A DNA stretch of 64,000 nt from Paenibacillus radicibacter (GTDB lineage Bacteria > Bacillota > Bacilli > Paenibacillales > NBRC-103111). Shown here one piece after another: positions 18,776 through 30,588 of this stretch; position 1 is the first letter of the stretch; every line of letters starts with the position of its first letter. The stretch spans positions 124,001-188,000 of the forward strand of contig NZ_JANQBC010000012.1 in the NCBI RefSeq assembly GCF_024721995.1. Direction: 5' to 3'. A model generated the notes under the pieces. The model searched no databases and was not told where the DNA came from. It saw only the letters and a list, made by a program, of their open reading frames with translations. The translations under genes were made by a program, and so were the position numbers.

Positions 18776-19798
18776 TTAACCTCCCATGATCCAGGATTTC
18801 AGACTGATATATCCCGCCGTAACAAAAATATTAAGTAGTGCCAGTGGCAAGAGAACTTTCCAACCGAGGCTCATCAATTGATCGATACGCACACGCGGCA
18901 AAGTCGCACGCAGCCAGAAGCAGAAAAATACAACCAACGAAAACTTGATAATGAACCAGATAATCCCCGGAATAAAATCAACCTGAGGGAATGGTGCATT
19001 CCAGCCGCCTAAGAACAAGATCGTGAGTAAGGATGAGAACACGAATACGTACACGTATTCCGCAAGCATATAGAATGCAAAACGGAATCCACTATACTCG
19101 ACGTGATAACCTGCAACAAGCTCTGACTCTGCTTCAGGAAGGTCAAATGGCGTACGGTTCAGCTCCGAAATCATCGCTACAACAAACACGCAGAACCCGA
19201 TAATTTGCGGGAGGAAGTTCCACTGCCAGAAGTAACCTTGCTGCCCCTCCACGATAAGACGAAGGTTCATGGAACCTGTCATCATGACAACACCGATCAT
19301 CGACATGACGAGCGGAATTTCGTAGGAAATCATCTGCGCAGCAGAACGCATACCACCTAGTAGCGCATACTTGTTGTTAGAAGCCCAACCACCCAAGATG
19401 ATACCCATCGTCGAAATACCGGATAATGCGATAATATAAAGCACCCCAACGTTCAAGTCAGCATGTAAGAAGTCTGCTGTAAATGGAATGGTTGCGATGA
19501 CTAAGAATGCAGGAACGAACGTAATGATTGGCGCTAGAATAAACAATTGACGCTCCGCCTTACGCGGAATCGTATCTTCCTTAATGAGCAGCTTCATTAC
19601 ATCTGCAACAGATTGCAATAATCCGAATGGACCCGTGCGTGTTGGGCCGTAACGGAATTGCATGTACCCGATAACTTTACGCTCAAAGTAAATGGCATAG
19701 GTCACGAATCCAAGAACGATCAGTAACAGTGCAATGCCAACTGCAACGAAAATTGCAAAATTACCCCACGTTAACTGTTCAGAGACTAACTCTAACAT
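18776..19798 (-). CDS. nuoH: NADH-quinone oxidoreductase subunit H
   Basis: Membrane subunit forming the quinone access chamber together with NuoB and NuoD. The 340-residue chain has eight hydrophobic segments and the signatures ERKVIGYMQFRYGPTRTG and ELNRTPFDLPEAESELVAGY, which carry the conserved Arg and Glu residues. The start codon directly follows the nuoD stop. Confidence 0.96.
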   Translation of the reverse strand: MLELVSEQLTWGNFAIFVAVGIALLLIVLGFVTYAIYFERKVIGYMQFRYGPTRTGPFGLLQSVADVMKLLIKEDTIPRKAERQLFILAPIITFVPAFLVIATIPFTADFLHADLNVGVLYIIALSGISTMGIILGGWASNNKYALLGGMRSAAQMISYEIPLVMSMIGVVMMTGSMNLRLIVEGQQGYFWQWNFLPQIIGFCVFVVAMISELNRTPFDLPEAESELVAGYHVEYSGFRFAFYMLAEYVYVFVFSSLLTILFLGGWNAPFPQVDFIPGIIWFIIKFSLVVFFCFWLRATLPRVRIDQLMSLGWKVLLPLALLNIFVTAGYISLKSWIMGG

Positions 19799-20896
19799 TT
19801 ACGCGTCAACCTCCCCGACTACAATATCAACCCCGCCCAAGATCGTAATAAGGTTTGTCATGGATTCTCCTACGAGAAGTTTCGGTAAGATTTGCAGGTT
19901 TACGAAGGACGGTCTTCTAAATTTCAACCGATACGGTTCAGGACGTCCATTAGCCACGATATGGCAGCCAATCTCACCACGAGGTGATTCAATTGCCGAA
20001 TAGATCTCGCCAGATGGTTTCAATATCTTAGGAACTTTACCCATGACCTCACCAGTCGTAGGGAATTGCTGTACAGCCTGCTCCAAGATGCGAATAGATT
20101 GACGCATTTCTTCCATACGGATCAAGTAACGGTCATAGCAATCCCCGCCCGTACGAACCGGTACATCGAATTCAAAGCGATCATAGATGGAATAAGGCTG
20201 ATCTTTACGTAGATCCCAATTTACCCCAGTACAGCGTAAATTTGCACCGCTTAAGCCGTATTGGATCGCTGTCTCTGCGTCGTATTTACCTACGCCTTTA
20301 ATCCGCGCTAGGAAAATTTCGTTGCCGGATACCAGCTTCTCATACTGCTCCATCTTGGAGGTCATGTGTGGCAAGAAATCACGTACTTTCTCAATCCAGC
20401 CATCTGGTGCATCCCATTTCACCCCGCCTACACGCATATAGTTGTAAGTCAGACGCGCACCACATAGTTCATTGAATAGATCAATGATAATCTCACGTTC
20501 ACGGAAAGCGTATAAGAATGGACTAATCGCCCCAATATCCAGCAGATATGTACCCCACCATACAAGATGCGATGCAATACGCTGCAGCTCCATCACGATG
20601 AGACGAAGGTATTCCGCGCGCTCAGGAACGGTAAGTCCCATTAGTTTCTCAACGGAATTAACCAGCACATAGTTATTCGTCATTGCCGATACGTAATCCA
20701 TGCGATCGGTGTACGGAATGATCTGCGTGTAGTTCAAGTTCTCCGCAAGTTTCTCTGTACCACGATGCAAGTAACCCATGACCGGAATCGCTTCTTGAAT
20801 GATCTCACCATCGAGTTTAACGATAATACGAAACACACCATGCGTACTCGGGTGCTGCGGCCCGACGTTCAGCAGCAATTCTTCTGTCCGTAACAA
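19799..20896 (-). CDS. nuoD: NADH-quinone oxidoreductase subunit D
   Basis: Peripheral-arm subunit related to [NiFe]-hydrogenase large subunits that forms the quinone-binding pocket with NuoB. The 365-residue sequence has the N-terminal loop NVGPQHPSTHGVFR and the conserved stretch ESPRGEIGCHIVANG near the C-terminus. The hydrogenase Ni-ligand cysteines are absent, as expected. Start is TTG 20896 with GGAGGTG 6 nt upstream. It is separate from nuoC (3-bp gap), not fused as in E. coli NuoCD. Confidence 0.96.
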   Translation of the reverse strand: MLRTEELLLNVGPQHPSTHGVFRIIVKLDGEIIQEAIPVMGYLHRGTEKLAENLNYTQIIPYTDRMDYVSAMTNNYVLVNSVEKLMGLTVPERAEYLRLIVMELQRIASHLVWWGTYLLDIGAISPFLYAFREREIIIDLFNELCGARLTYNYMRVGGVKWDAPDGWIEKVRDFLPHMTSKMEQYEKLVSGNEIFLARIKGVGKYDAETAIQYGLSGANLRCTGVNWDLRKDQPYSIYDRFEFDVPVRTGGDCYDRYLIRMEEMRQSIRILEQAVQQFPTTGEVMGKVPKILKPSGEIYSAIESPRGEIGCHIVANGRPEPYRLKFRRPSFVNLQILPKLLVGESMTNLITILGGVDIVVGEVDA

Positions 20897-20899
20897 GAG

Positions 20900-21952
20900 C
20901 TACACCTCCGGGTCGTACTGTTCATAATCTTTACGCAGCGGATGACCGATCCAATCGTCGGATAGCATAATCCGCGTAAGTGCCGGGTGTCCCGGGAAAT
21001 CAATACCAAGCAGATCGTAAGCCTCGCGCTCATTCCAGTTCGCCGTCTCCCAAATTGGAGTAACGGAAGGAATAGACGGGTTATCACGATCCGTTCTAAC
21101 TTTGAATGTATAATCGATGCGCTTCTCCAGTGAAATCAGGTGGTACACGACTTCCAAGTGTGTGCCATAATCAACACCTGACAAGTTGCGCAAGTACTTC
21201 AACTCTAGCTCTTCATGGTCGCGCAACAGCTCAGCTGTGCGCAGCCAGTGGTCGCTGTGGACGACCACCATAGGAGCATCGGCGTCGGTCTTATTGAGCG
21301 ACGCGTCCACGATTGCATCCGCGCTGATCGCATCGCGGATGATCGCGACGACCCGATCCAGCACGGGCTGGTTCGGGGAAGGAGCGGCGGGCGCCGCATC
21401 AGCTTCAGCTGCGGCGTCCGCCGCCTTTGCCGCGCGAGCTTGATCGCGCGCGGCGCGTGCTGCCGCTCTAGCGGCAGCCGCTTCGACGTCTCCCGCAGGG
21501 ACGTCGGGTTTGGCTGGGCCCGGCTCTGGCGCGGGCGCTGAGGCTATCTGCGCCACTGCTTCAGCTGCCGTTACAGGCGCTTTCATAGGTGCATCTGCCG
21601 TTGTCTGTACTCCAATAGCAACTGACACTACTTCTTGTTCTTCTCCTGCAACAGACGTTGCAGGAGCATCCTCACTTACCGCTTGTGCAGGTGAAGCTTC
21701 AGAAGTATCCTCAGCTCCTTCAGAGGATTCTTGTGAGACAATTTCCACTAGTTCCTCAACAGCAACAGGCTGTCCACCTTCTGTCGTTGAAACCTCGTTT
21801 AATGGTGCTTCTTCACCGTTATGAGAACGCTTACTAACTTCAGATTCAGAACTAGACTCGATTGGGTTTTCGACGTTTGTGTCGCTTCCTGTCGAATCAC
21901 TATTTTCTTGTGATGTTGTTAAGGCTTCGTCTCGCTTTTGCTCATCGCTCAT
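20900..21952 (-). CDS. nuoC: NADH-quinone oxidoreductase subunit C with long disordered N-terminal extension
   Basis: Peripheral-arm 30-kDa subunit of complex I. Only the last ~155 residues (about 195-350) form the conserved domain, with [36 protein letters not shown] and [10 protein letters not shown]. The first ~195 residues are a family-atypical extension: an acidic Ser/Glu/Val-rich part (1-125) followed by an Ala/Pro- and Ala/Arg-rich part (125-190). The segment encoding the latter is much G+C-richer than its surroundings (about 21370-21540). The ATG overlaps the nuoB stop. The extension could be a linker or a tether for an electron donor; that is inference. Confidence 0.93.
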   Translation of the reverse strand: MSDEQKRDEALTTSQENSDSTGSDTNVENPIESSSESEVSKRSHNGEEAPLNEVSTTEGGQPVAVEELVEIVSQESSEGAEDTSEASPAQAVSEDAPATSVAGEEQEVVSVAIGVQTTADAPMKAPVTAAEAVAQIASAPAPEPGPAKPDVPAGDVEAAAARAAARAARDQARAAKAADAAAEADAAPAAPSPNQPVLDRVVAIIRDAISADAIVDASLNKTDADAPMVVVHSDHWLRTAELLRDHEELELKYLRNLSGVDYGTHLEVVYHLISLEKRIDYTFKVRTDRDNPSIPSVTPIWETANWNEREAYDLLGIDFPGHPALTRIMLSDDWIGHPLRKDYEQYDPEV

Positions 21953-22467
21953 CGATTCGTCACCTGCTTCCCAGTCTTCGCCTCATAGCGAATCTTCTCT
22001 TGCAGCTTGTTAATACCATAGATCAGTGCAGCTGGATTCGGCGGACATCCTGGGATATAAATATCAACAGGCACGACTTGATCCACACCTTTCACAACGG
22101 CATATGACTTCACGTACGGCCCGCCAGCTGTTGCACATGACCCCATCGCAATTACCCACTTCGGCTCCGGCATTTGATCATACAGACGGCGAAGTAGCGG
22201 CGCCATCTTCTTCGTTACCGTACCGGCAACGATCATGACATCGGATTGGCGCGGCGACGTTCTAAAAATAACCCCGAATCGGTCCAAATCATAGTGAGAA
22301 GCGCCTGTGCCCATCATTTCAATCGCACAGCAAGCAAGTCCGAACGTCAGCGGCCACAAGGAATTACTGCGGGCCCACGCTTTGACTTGTTCCAGCGTTG
22401 TCATGAACACATTGCGCTCCAACTCTTGTCTCTCTTCAGGAGAGATTGATTCTAAATTGAATTCCAT
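21949..22467 (-). CDS. nuoB: NADH-quinone oxidoreductase subunit B ([4Fe-4S] N2)
   Basis: Carries the terminal iron-sulfur cluster N2 that reduces quinone. Cluster ligands are visible: the tandem Cys pair in [11 protein letters not shown], one Cys in GSCATAGG and one in [11 protein letters not shown] 22467 was chosen (172 residues; AGGTG 7 nt upstream); a longer frame to 22530 would run far into nuoA. The start overlaps the end of nuoA by 16 bp. Confidence 0.96.
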   Translation of the reverse strand: MEFNLESISPEERQELERNVFMTTLEQVKAWARSNSLWPLTFGLACCAIEMMGTGASHYDLDRFGVIFRTSPRQSDVMIVAGTVTKKMAPLLRRLYDQMPEPKWVIAMGSCATAGGPYVKSYAVVKGVDQVVPVDIYIPGCPPNPAALIYGINKLQEKIRYEAKTGKQVTNR

Positions 22468-22817
22468 TGCAGCACCTTCTTCTTCCAAGCGTAAAGTAAT
22501 CCGACCAAGAGCAGAACGATAAAGATGCACATCTCAACTAGTGCAAATAATCCAAGGTGATTATATGCAACAGCCCATGGATACAAGAACACCGTTTCCA
22601 CGTCAAAAATAACAAACATGAGCGCAAATAAATAATAACGAATGTTAAAGCGGATTTGTCCTTCACCAATTGGCTCGTTACCACTTTCGTACGTGGTATA
22701 TTTCGGTTCAGTTGGCTTATAGGGTCTAAGCAGCTTACCTACCGAAAACGCCACAATCGCAAGTCCAACTCCTAGTAAAAGGAAAATTGCGACAATCAAA
22801 TAATTGTTTGAATACAT
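22452..22817 (-). CDS. nuoA: NADH-quinone oxidoreductase subunit A
   Basis: Three-helix membrane subunit of complex I and first gene of the 11-gene nuo operon. The 121-residue chain has [28 protein letters not shown]-type loop features, seen here as YESGNEP and [10 protein letters not shown], and [12 protein letters not shown]. The promoter lies about 70 bp upstream. Confidence 0.96.
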   Translation of the reverse strand: MYSNNYLIVAIFLLLGVGLAIVAFSVGKLLRPYKPTEPKYTTYESGNEPIGEGQIRFNIRYYLFALMFVIFDVETVFLYPWAVAYNHLGLFALVEMCIFIVLLLVGLLYAWKKKVLQWNSI

Positions 22818-22887
22818 GGTTTGGAACCGCCTCCATTATCAAGGATGCTAATTACAATCATTAGAAATGGTAATATTCACCTTTATA

Positions 22888-22917
22888 ATTATATCACAGG
22901 GCTTTTTTGAGTGTCTA
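22888..22917 (-). promoter_or_regulatory. Sigma-A promoter of the nuo operon
   Basis: Minus strand TAGACA, 18-nt spacer, perfect TATAAT, 71 bp upstream of nuoA. No operator palindrome like the one at the atp promoter is seen here. Confidence 0.7.
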
Positions 22918-22995
22918 ATGAAAATACTTAATTTTTGAAAGCTTCTAAATATTTTACGAAACGGACACAATTGGTTCAAATTTATACATATAAAC

Positions 22996-23027
22996 GCAAA
23001 GAAAGAGCCCCATTGGGACTCTTTCTT
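22996..23027 (-). terminator. Terminator after atpC
   Basis: Minus strand stem GAAAGAG/CTCTTTC with an additional CCC/GGG pairing, 10 bp after the atpC stop. The T-tract is short, so the call is moderate. Confidence 0.6.
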
Positions 23028-23035
23028 GATAACAC

Positions 23036-23443
23036 TTATTTTCTGTTTTCGGATACATGCATTCGATTGAGTGCTCTCTTAAGAGAATGCTCAGCACGCA
23101 GCATATTCACATCATGCTGTTTAGAAGCAAGACGTTTTTCTGCACGTTCTTTAGCGACCTTCGCACGCTCAGGATCGATATCTTCAGGCAGTTCTGCACT
23201 TTCTGCAAGAATAACAACTTTATCCTTACGCACTTCCATGAATCCACCGTTAACAGCAATGATTTCATCTTTGCTGCCAGCGCGTTTCACCACTAAAGGC
23301 GCAATACGTAAAGGTGTTACGAGCGGAATGTGGTTCGGGAGAATACCGAGTTCTCCTTCTACACCTCTAACTACGATCATTGAAGCGTCCTTCGCGTACA
23401 CTTTACGTTCCGGAGTGACAATTTCCAATAGGAATGTACTCAC
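23036..23443 (-). CDS. atpC: F1Fo ATP synthase epsilon subunit
   Basis: Central-stalk subunit that couples rotation and inhibits ATP hydrolysis. The 135-residue chain has an N-terminal beta-sandwich (MSTFLLEIVTPERKVY, GELGILPNHIPLVTPL) and a C-terminal two-helix hairpin (ERAKVAKERAEKRLASK). Start is GTG 23443 behind GGGGG. It is the last gene of the atp operon and is followed by a terminator. Confidence 0.96.
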   Translation of the reverse strand: MSTFLLEIVTPERKVYAKDASMIVVRGVEGELGILPNHIPLVTPLRIAPLVVKRAGSKDEIIAVNGGFMEVRKDKVVILAESAELPEDIDPERAKVAKERAEKRLASKQHDVNMLRAEHSLKRALNRMHVSENRK

Positions 23444-23522
23444 GTTTATTCCCCCTATGCTTCCCTTTTTGCAAACCTGCAGGAAAGGGTGAACTTACAG
23501 GCTTTATTTTTAAAAAACGAAA

Positions 23523-24941
<1,419 letters not shown>

Positions 24942-25026
24942 TCACATACAACGGTTTCCCGTTCAATAAGTGACGAGCATCGCAGGCTAGATTCCGTTGA
25001 AGGATTCTAAGTTTGCGAGCTTCGTC

Positions 25027-25881
25027 CTATGCGTTTGCACCCGCAACAATTTCCGAAATTTCTTGCGTAATTGCTGCCTGACGTGCACGGTTATAAATAA
25101 GCGTCAATGAGGAAATCATGCCTGTCGCATTCTTCGTCGCACTGCCCATTGCAGTCATCTTCGCGCCGAACTCACTTGCTTTACTTTCCAATACTGCGCT
25201 ATAAATCAATGTTTCAGCATACTTTGGAAGCAAGACTTCCAAAACGCCTTCTGCGGATGGCTCATATTCGTAAGCCGTAACTGGTCCATCGTGTTTCACT
25301 TCATCCAGTGGAAGCAAACGCTTCTCAACCGGTGTCTGTGAAATCGCGTTGTTGAACTGGTTATAAACCAAGTACAGTTCGTCATAAGATCCGTTCTCAA
25401 AATATTGAACTGCTTTCGCAGCTAATTTCTTGACTTCGGAGAAACTTACTACGTCTGGTAAGCCAGTAACCTCTTCTACAACCGGGATTCCCCGCTTACG
25501 GAAGAAGTCGCGACCTTTACGACCGATTACGAACACTGCATACTCATCCGTGGATTGATGTCTCGTGCGAATTGTTGTCATCACCATACGAAGGATGTTG
25601 GCATTGAAACCACCTGCTAGACCACGATCAGAAGTCATAACGAGATAACCCGTCTTCTTGATCTCGCGTTTTACTAACATCGGGTGCTTAATCCCAACAG
25701 ATCCTGCTGCAATGCTGGCAACTACCTCTTTCATCTTCTCTGCGTAAGGACGTGCAGCTTCTGCGCTTTCCGTCGCTTTTCTCAGTTTGGATGCGGCAAC
25801 CATTTCCATCGCTTTCGTGATCTGTTTCGTATTCTGGGTACTCTTGATTTGACGTTTAATCTCGCGCATTCCTTTAGCCAT
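25027..25881 (-). CDS. atpG: F1Fo ATP synthase gamma subunit
   Basis: Central rotor shaft of F1. The 284-residue chain has the diagnostic N-terminal helix MREIKRQIKSTQNTKQITKA, the SDRGLAGGFN loop, and the C-terminal helix NATGMISSLTLIYNRARQA that penetrates the alpha3beta3 ring. The 25882-25982 gap to atpA contains nothing further recognisable. Confidence 0.97.
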   Translation of the reverse strand: MAKGMREIKRQIKSTQNTKQITKAMEMVAASKLRKATESAEAARPYAEKMKEVVASIAAGSVGIKHPMLVKREIKKTGYLVMTSDRGLAGGFNANILRMVMTTIRTRHQSTDEYAVFVIGRKGRDFFRKRGIPVVEEVTGLPDVVSFSEVKKLAAKAVQYFENGSYDELYLVYNQFNNAISQTPVEKRLLPLDEVKHDGPVTAYEYEPSAEGVLEVLLPKYAETLIYSAVLESKASEFGAKMTAMGSATKNATGMISSLTLIYNRARQAAITQEISEIVAGANA

Positions 25882-25982
25882 CTTTTCACCACCTCAAAGT
25901 TTTCTCGAAGAGAAAACTGACTTCGTAAGCAAACTTACTTTGTATAAGAATTCGGCTTGCTAGAAAGCAAGCCCGTTATGTT

Positions 25983-27500
<1,518 letters not shown>

Positions 27501-27510
27501 TCACCCCTAT

Positions 27511-28056
27511 CTACAATGCTTGAGACTTCAATGATTTCTGTAATCGATCCAGCTTGCCGGAAAGGCTGCCATCATATAGACGGTCACCGATTCGCACCTG
27601 AATACCACCGAGAAGATCCGGTTTAATTACAGATTGTACATGAACGGTTTTACCCGTAATTTTGCTAAATTGAGCTGCAATTTCTTGCTCTTGCGCTGCT
27701 GTAATTGCAAATGGTGTATAGACAGTTGCATCCGCACGTCCAAGCGCATCATTCGCGATTTTTACATAGTCTACAAGCATAGAGTTAAGAATTCCTTCTC
27801 TACCTCTAGTAACCAAAAGCTGCAACGTGTGAAGTAACACATCGGATACTTTCCCTTCGAATACAGTCGCTAGAAGCGCTGTTTTCTTCGTCACATCGAT
27901 GTTTGGCTGCGATAAAATTTGCATAAATTCTTTGTTTTGCTGAAAAGACTCGACAACTGCTGCAAGCTCATCTTGAACTTGTGCAATAATGCCTTTGTCT
28001 TTAGCGACTTCAAACAGTGCGCGCGCGTAACGCTTAGCTACCACGATGTCACTCAT
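27511..28056 (-). CDS. atpH: F1Fo ATP synthase delta subunit
   Basis: Peripheral-stalk subunit joining F1 to the b dimer. The 181-residue chain begins with VAKRYARALFEVAKDKG and ends with the family block KPDLLGGIQVRIGDRLYDGS. Its ATG overlaps the atpF stop (ATGA), giving translational coupling. Confidence 0.96.
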   Translation of the reverse strand: MSDIVVAKRYARALFEVAKDKGIIAQVQDELAAVVESFQQNKEFMQILSQPNIDVTKKTALLATVFEGKVSDVLLHTLQLLVTRGREGILNSMLVDYVKIANDALGRADATVYTPFAITAAQEQEIAAQFSKITGKTVHVQSVIKPDLLGGIQVRIGDRLYDGSLSGKLDRLQKSLKSQAL

Positions 28057-28538
28057 TGAACTCCCCCTACCTCGTTCAGGTACTGGTTAACAAGCGTTTG
28101 CTGAGCTTCAGCGTCCACTTGCTTTTCAATGATTTTCGCAGCGATAGCCACGGACATTGTACCAACTTCTGAGCGCAATGCAGCGATTGCCTTACTTTTC
28201 TCACGTTCGATATCACGTACTGCTTCTTCTTTAAGACGAACAGTTTCCGCTTTTGCCTGCGCAATAATGTCATCTGCTTGACGAGAAGCTGTCAATTTCG
28301 ATTGCTCGATAATGTCATAAGCTTCTTTCTTAGCCGCTTGAAGAGCTTGTCTTTGATCGCTGATCAAAGCTTCTGCATCTTTACGGTTTTTGTCAGCATT
28401 CGCTAGTTGATCAGCAACTAACGTACGACGTTGTTCCATCACACCCATAAGTGGACCGAGTGCGTAACGGTGCAGGAAGAAATATAATATTGCGAATGCC
28501 ACGATGGCAATGATTGAATTTTCCAATGTAAAACTCAT
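28053..28538 (-). CDS. atpF: F1Fo ATP synthase b subunit
   Basis: Peripheral-stalk dimer subunit: one N-terminal membrane helix (about 8-28) followed by a long, charged, alanine-rich coiled coil. ATG 28538 was chosen (161 residues, AAGGGAG 8 nt upstream) over GTG 28547. A long hairpin separates it from atpE upstream. Confidence 0.95.
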   Translation of the reverse strand: MSFTLENSIIAIVAFAILYFFLHRYALGPLMGVMEQRRTLVADQLANADKNRKDAEALISDQRQALQAAKKEAYDIIEQSKLTASRQADDIIAQAKAETVRLKEEAVRDIEREKSKAIAALRSEVGTMSVAIAAKIIEKQVDAEAQQTLVNQYLNEVGGVQ

Positions 28539-28584
28539 TCGAGTCACTCCCTTCTGAGGGGTATCTACTAGCCAAAATCACAAA

Positions 28585-28627
28585 ATGAAGGCGCGGATGG
28601 CTTAGGCCTTCCCCGCCAAACCTTCAT
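28585..28627 (-). promoter_or_regulatory. atpE-atpF intercistronic stem-loop
   Basis: Seven-base outer stem ATGAAGG/CCTTCAT enclosing further G+C-rich pairing (GCGG/CCGC), starting 8 bp after the atpE stop. There is no T run, so an mRNA-stabilising or processing element protecting atpE (needed in many copies per complex) is more likely than a terminator. Function is inferred. Confidence 0.5.
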
Positions 28628-28634
28628 TCTGGTA

Positions 28635-28898
<264 letters not shown>

Positions 28899-28944
28899 TT
28901 ATACTCGACCCTAGCGCCGTAACATTCGGGAAAAGCTGCATTAC

Positions 28945-29739
28945 TTAATGTTGATGTGCTTCATCGTGATCATCATGTGACTCTAAGATCTGGCCAATAT
29001 AAACCATCGTCAACATAACGAATACGAATGCTTGAATTGCGCCTACGAACACACTGAAGGCTTGCCATGCGACCATCGGTACGATACCAGCATAACCTGC
29101 CATAATAATGGTAGCGATAAGTACTTCCCCTGCAAAAATGTTACCGAATAGACGCATACCAAGTGTTAGTAGCTTGGAGAACTGCTCGATAATATTGATC
29201 GGTAAGAAGAACCAATAGGGTTGGAAATAGTGCTTCACGTAAGCTTTCGTATTACGCGTAATACCTAGGAAGTGCACCATGACGATAACCATCAAAGCAA
29301 GACCCATTGAGAAGAATGCGTCTGCAGTTGGTGATTTCCACCATGAAAGTGCAACGTGCTTACCTGCATTATGCAATTCTGCATATTTGTCGGCACTAAC
29401 GATGTCGTATCCGAACAGCGATACAGGACCATGTGCCTCCGTTACAACCGTAAACGGTAAGCCTAGCATATTACTTACGAAGATGAACATAATTAAGGTT
29501 ACACCCAGTGAAATAAAGGCTTTCCCTTTCTTCATATCCATCGCACTTCCAATAATTCCTTGAACGAATTCAATAACCCATTCCATGAAGTTCTGCATCT
29601 TACTTGGCTTATCAACAGATAGATTACGAACTGCAATCCTTGCGATAATTAGAATAATAAGCATGGTTACAATCATAGGTAAGATGACGGAAATGTCCAA
29701 GTGAAATCCATTGATATTCATTATCGGTGATAAATGCAT
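28945..29739 (-). CDS. atpB: F1Fo ATP synthase a subunit
   Basis: Membrane stator with the proton half-channels. The 264-residue chain has the essential Arg in LTLGMRLFGNIFAGE and the conserved C-terminal helix WQAFSVFVGAIQAFVFVMLT. The tail is His/Asp-rich (SHDDHDEAHQH), which is common in Bacillales. Confidence 0.97.
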   Translation of the reverse strand: MHLSPIMNINGFHLDISVILPMIVTMLIILIIARIAVRNLSVDKPSKMQNFMEWVIEFVQGIIGSAMDMKKGKAFISLGVTLIMFIFVSNMLGLPFTVVTEAHGPVSLFGYDIVSADKYAELHNAGKHVALSWWKSPTADAFFSMGLALMVIVMVHFLGITRNTKAYVKHYFQPYWFFLPINIIEQFSKLLTLGMRLFGNIFAGEVLIATIIMAGYAGIVPMVAWQAFSVFVGAIQAFVFVMLTMVYIGQILESHDDHDEAHQH

Positions 29740-29780
29740 TAGTTGTTTTCACCCCTTTCCGTGGAGGTTTATAAATCACT

Positions 29781-30152
29781 TCACTTGCGCCTAGACTGAA
29801 CAAAACCCAATATAAGCGATAAGAATTGCACGAAAACTAAACTAACCATAGTGCTCACAATATCAACATGAGGTGATTTAATTGCAACCATGACTGCGAG
29901 AAGTGCTAAGGCAGCCCTTGTCATAAATCCAAGATTGATTCGTTTCCTAACTCCATCGAGTATGACGGAGGACATCTGATCAATCTTCCAAGCCATGTAT
30001 CTTGCGCTAATCAATGAAACGGCTGTACCCAGAATGACTCCTGCTACATACGGTCGATAATCAGCGAACATCGCCCATCCCAAACAACATGCTGACAAGA
30101 AAAAGAGCGTGTAACGCTGTAAGCGCCCAAGGTGAGCGTGGAAATCATCCAT
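29781..30152 (-). CDS. atpI: ATP synthase subunit I (AtpI)
   Basis: A 123-residue membrane protein with four hydrophobic segments (about 15-30, 35-55, 72-90 and 98-118) in the position of atpI just upstream of atpB. AtpI family proteins assist c-ring assembly in other bacteria. The sequence is weakly conserved, so the call leans on position and topology. Its ATG at 30152 overlaps the stop of the preceding gene. Confidence 0.75.
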   Translation of the reverse strand: MDDFHAHLGRLQRYTLFFLSACCLGWAMFADYRPYVAGVILGTAVSLISARYMAWKIDQMSSVILDGVRKRINLGFMTRAALALLAVMVAIKSPHVDIVSTMVSLVFVQFLSLILGFVQSRRK

Positions 30153-30378
30153 TAGAGCCTCCTGTAACCTTACGAAGTATGACGATGATGCTCACAATTC
30201 CGACTATTAGTCCTAGAACGACGCCAAGTACGATCCAGAGCGGCTGCCCGCCTGCTGCATCACTCATCAGCTTACCTAGATAGTAGCCGAGACCCATACA
30301 AACGACCAAGTCAATTCCCAGTGCGCTGACCATCCCAACGGCTTTCCATGGGTTGCTATCGGAATGAGGTGGTTTCAT
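30145..30378 (-). CDS. atpZ: AtpZ/AtpI family F0 accessory protein
   Basis: A 77-residue protein with two membrane helices: the first contains [20 protein letters not shown], the second [19 protein letters not shown]. The GYxLG motif and the loop before the second helix are typical for the AtpZ/AtpI family. ATG 30378 was chosen (GGAG 10 nt upstream); a longer frame would run through the operator at 30407-30422. First gene of the atp operon. In related systems AtpZ forms a cation channel with AtpI; that role is not shown here. Confidence 0.75.
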   Translation of the reverse strand: MKPPHSDSNPWKAVGMVSALGIDLVVCMGLGYYLGKLMSDAAGGQPLWIVLGVVLGLIVGIVSIIVILRKVTGGSNG

Positions 30379-30406
30379 CTCATTCACGCTCCTAAATACA
30401 GTATTG

Positions 30407-30422
30407 TGTGACATACATCACA
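30407..30422. promoter_or_regulatory. Crp/Fnr- or Rex-like palindrome at the atp promoter
   Basis: TGTGA-N6-TCACA palindrome (TGTGACATACATCACA), centred about +15 relative to the start predicted from the atp promoter. That position suits repression of initiation or early elongation. It differs by one base from the site at 32936-32951. Confidence 0.7.
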
Positions 30423-30435
30423 TTCGCCCACGTTT

Positions 30436-30465
30436 ATTTTATCTAACGCTACTTCGCATTGTCAA
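30436..30465 (-). promoter_or_regulatory. Sigma-A promoter of the atp operon
   Basis: Minus strand perfect TTGACA, 18-nt spacer, TAAAAT, 58 bp upstream of the atpZ start. Confidence 0.75.
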
Positions 30466-30490
30466 TGCAATTTGAATCGCTTACTTTTTG

Positions 30491-30531
30491 AGAAAAATGC
30501 CCGAAAACCGCATCAGATCAGCCTTTTTCGG
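30491..30531 (-). terminator. Possible terminator after mnaA
   Basis: Minus strand CCGAAAAAGGC...CGGTTTTCGG hairpin followed by GCATTTTT, 58 bp past the mnaA stop and upstream of the atp promoter. The stem is A/T-rich. Confidence 0.5.
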
Positions 30532-30588
30532 ACTTTACAACTCCATTCTTGAGGACTTGTCCGCAAGCTTTGTCATAATATGTTCATA

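Noticed and set aside
21186-21824. Plus-strand ORFs opposite nuoC
   Set aside because: Ser/Ala-rich shadows of the low-complexity nuoC extension; the nuoC frame has a start, ribosome site and operon context.
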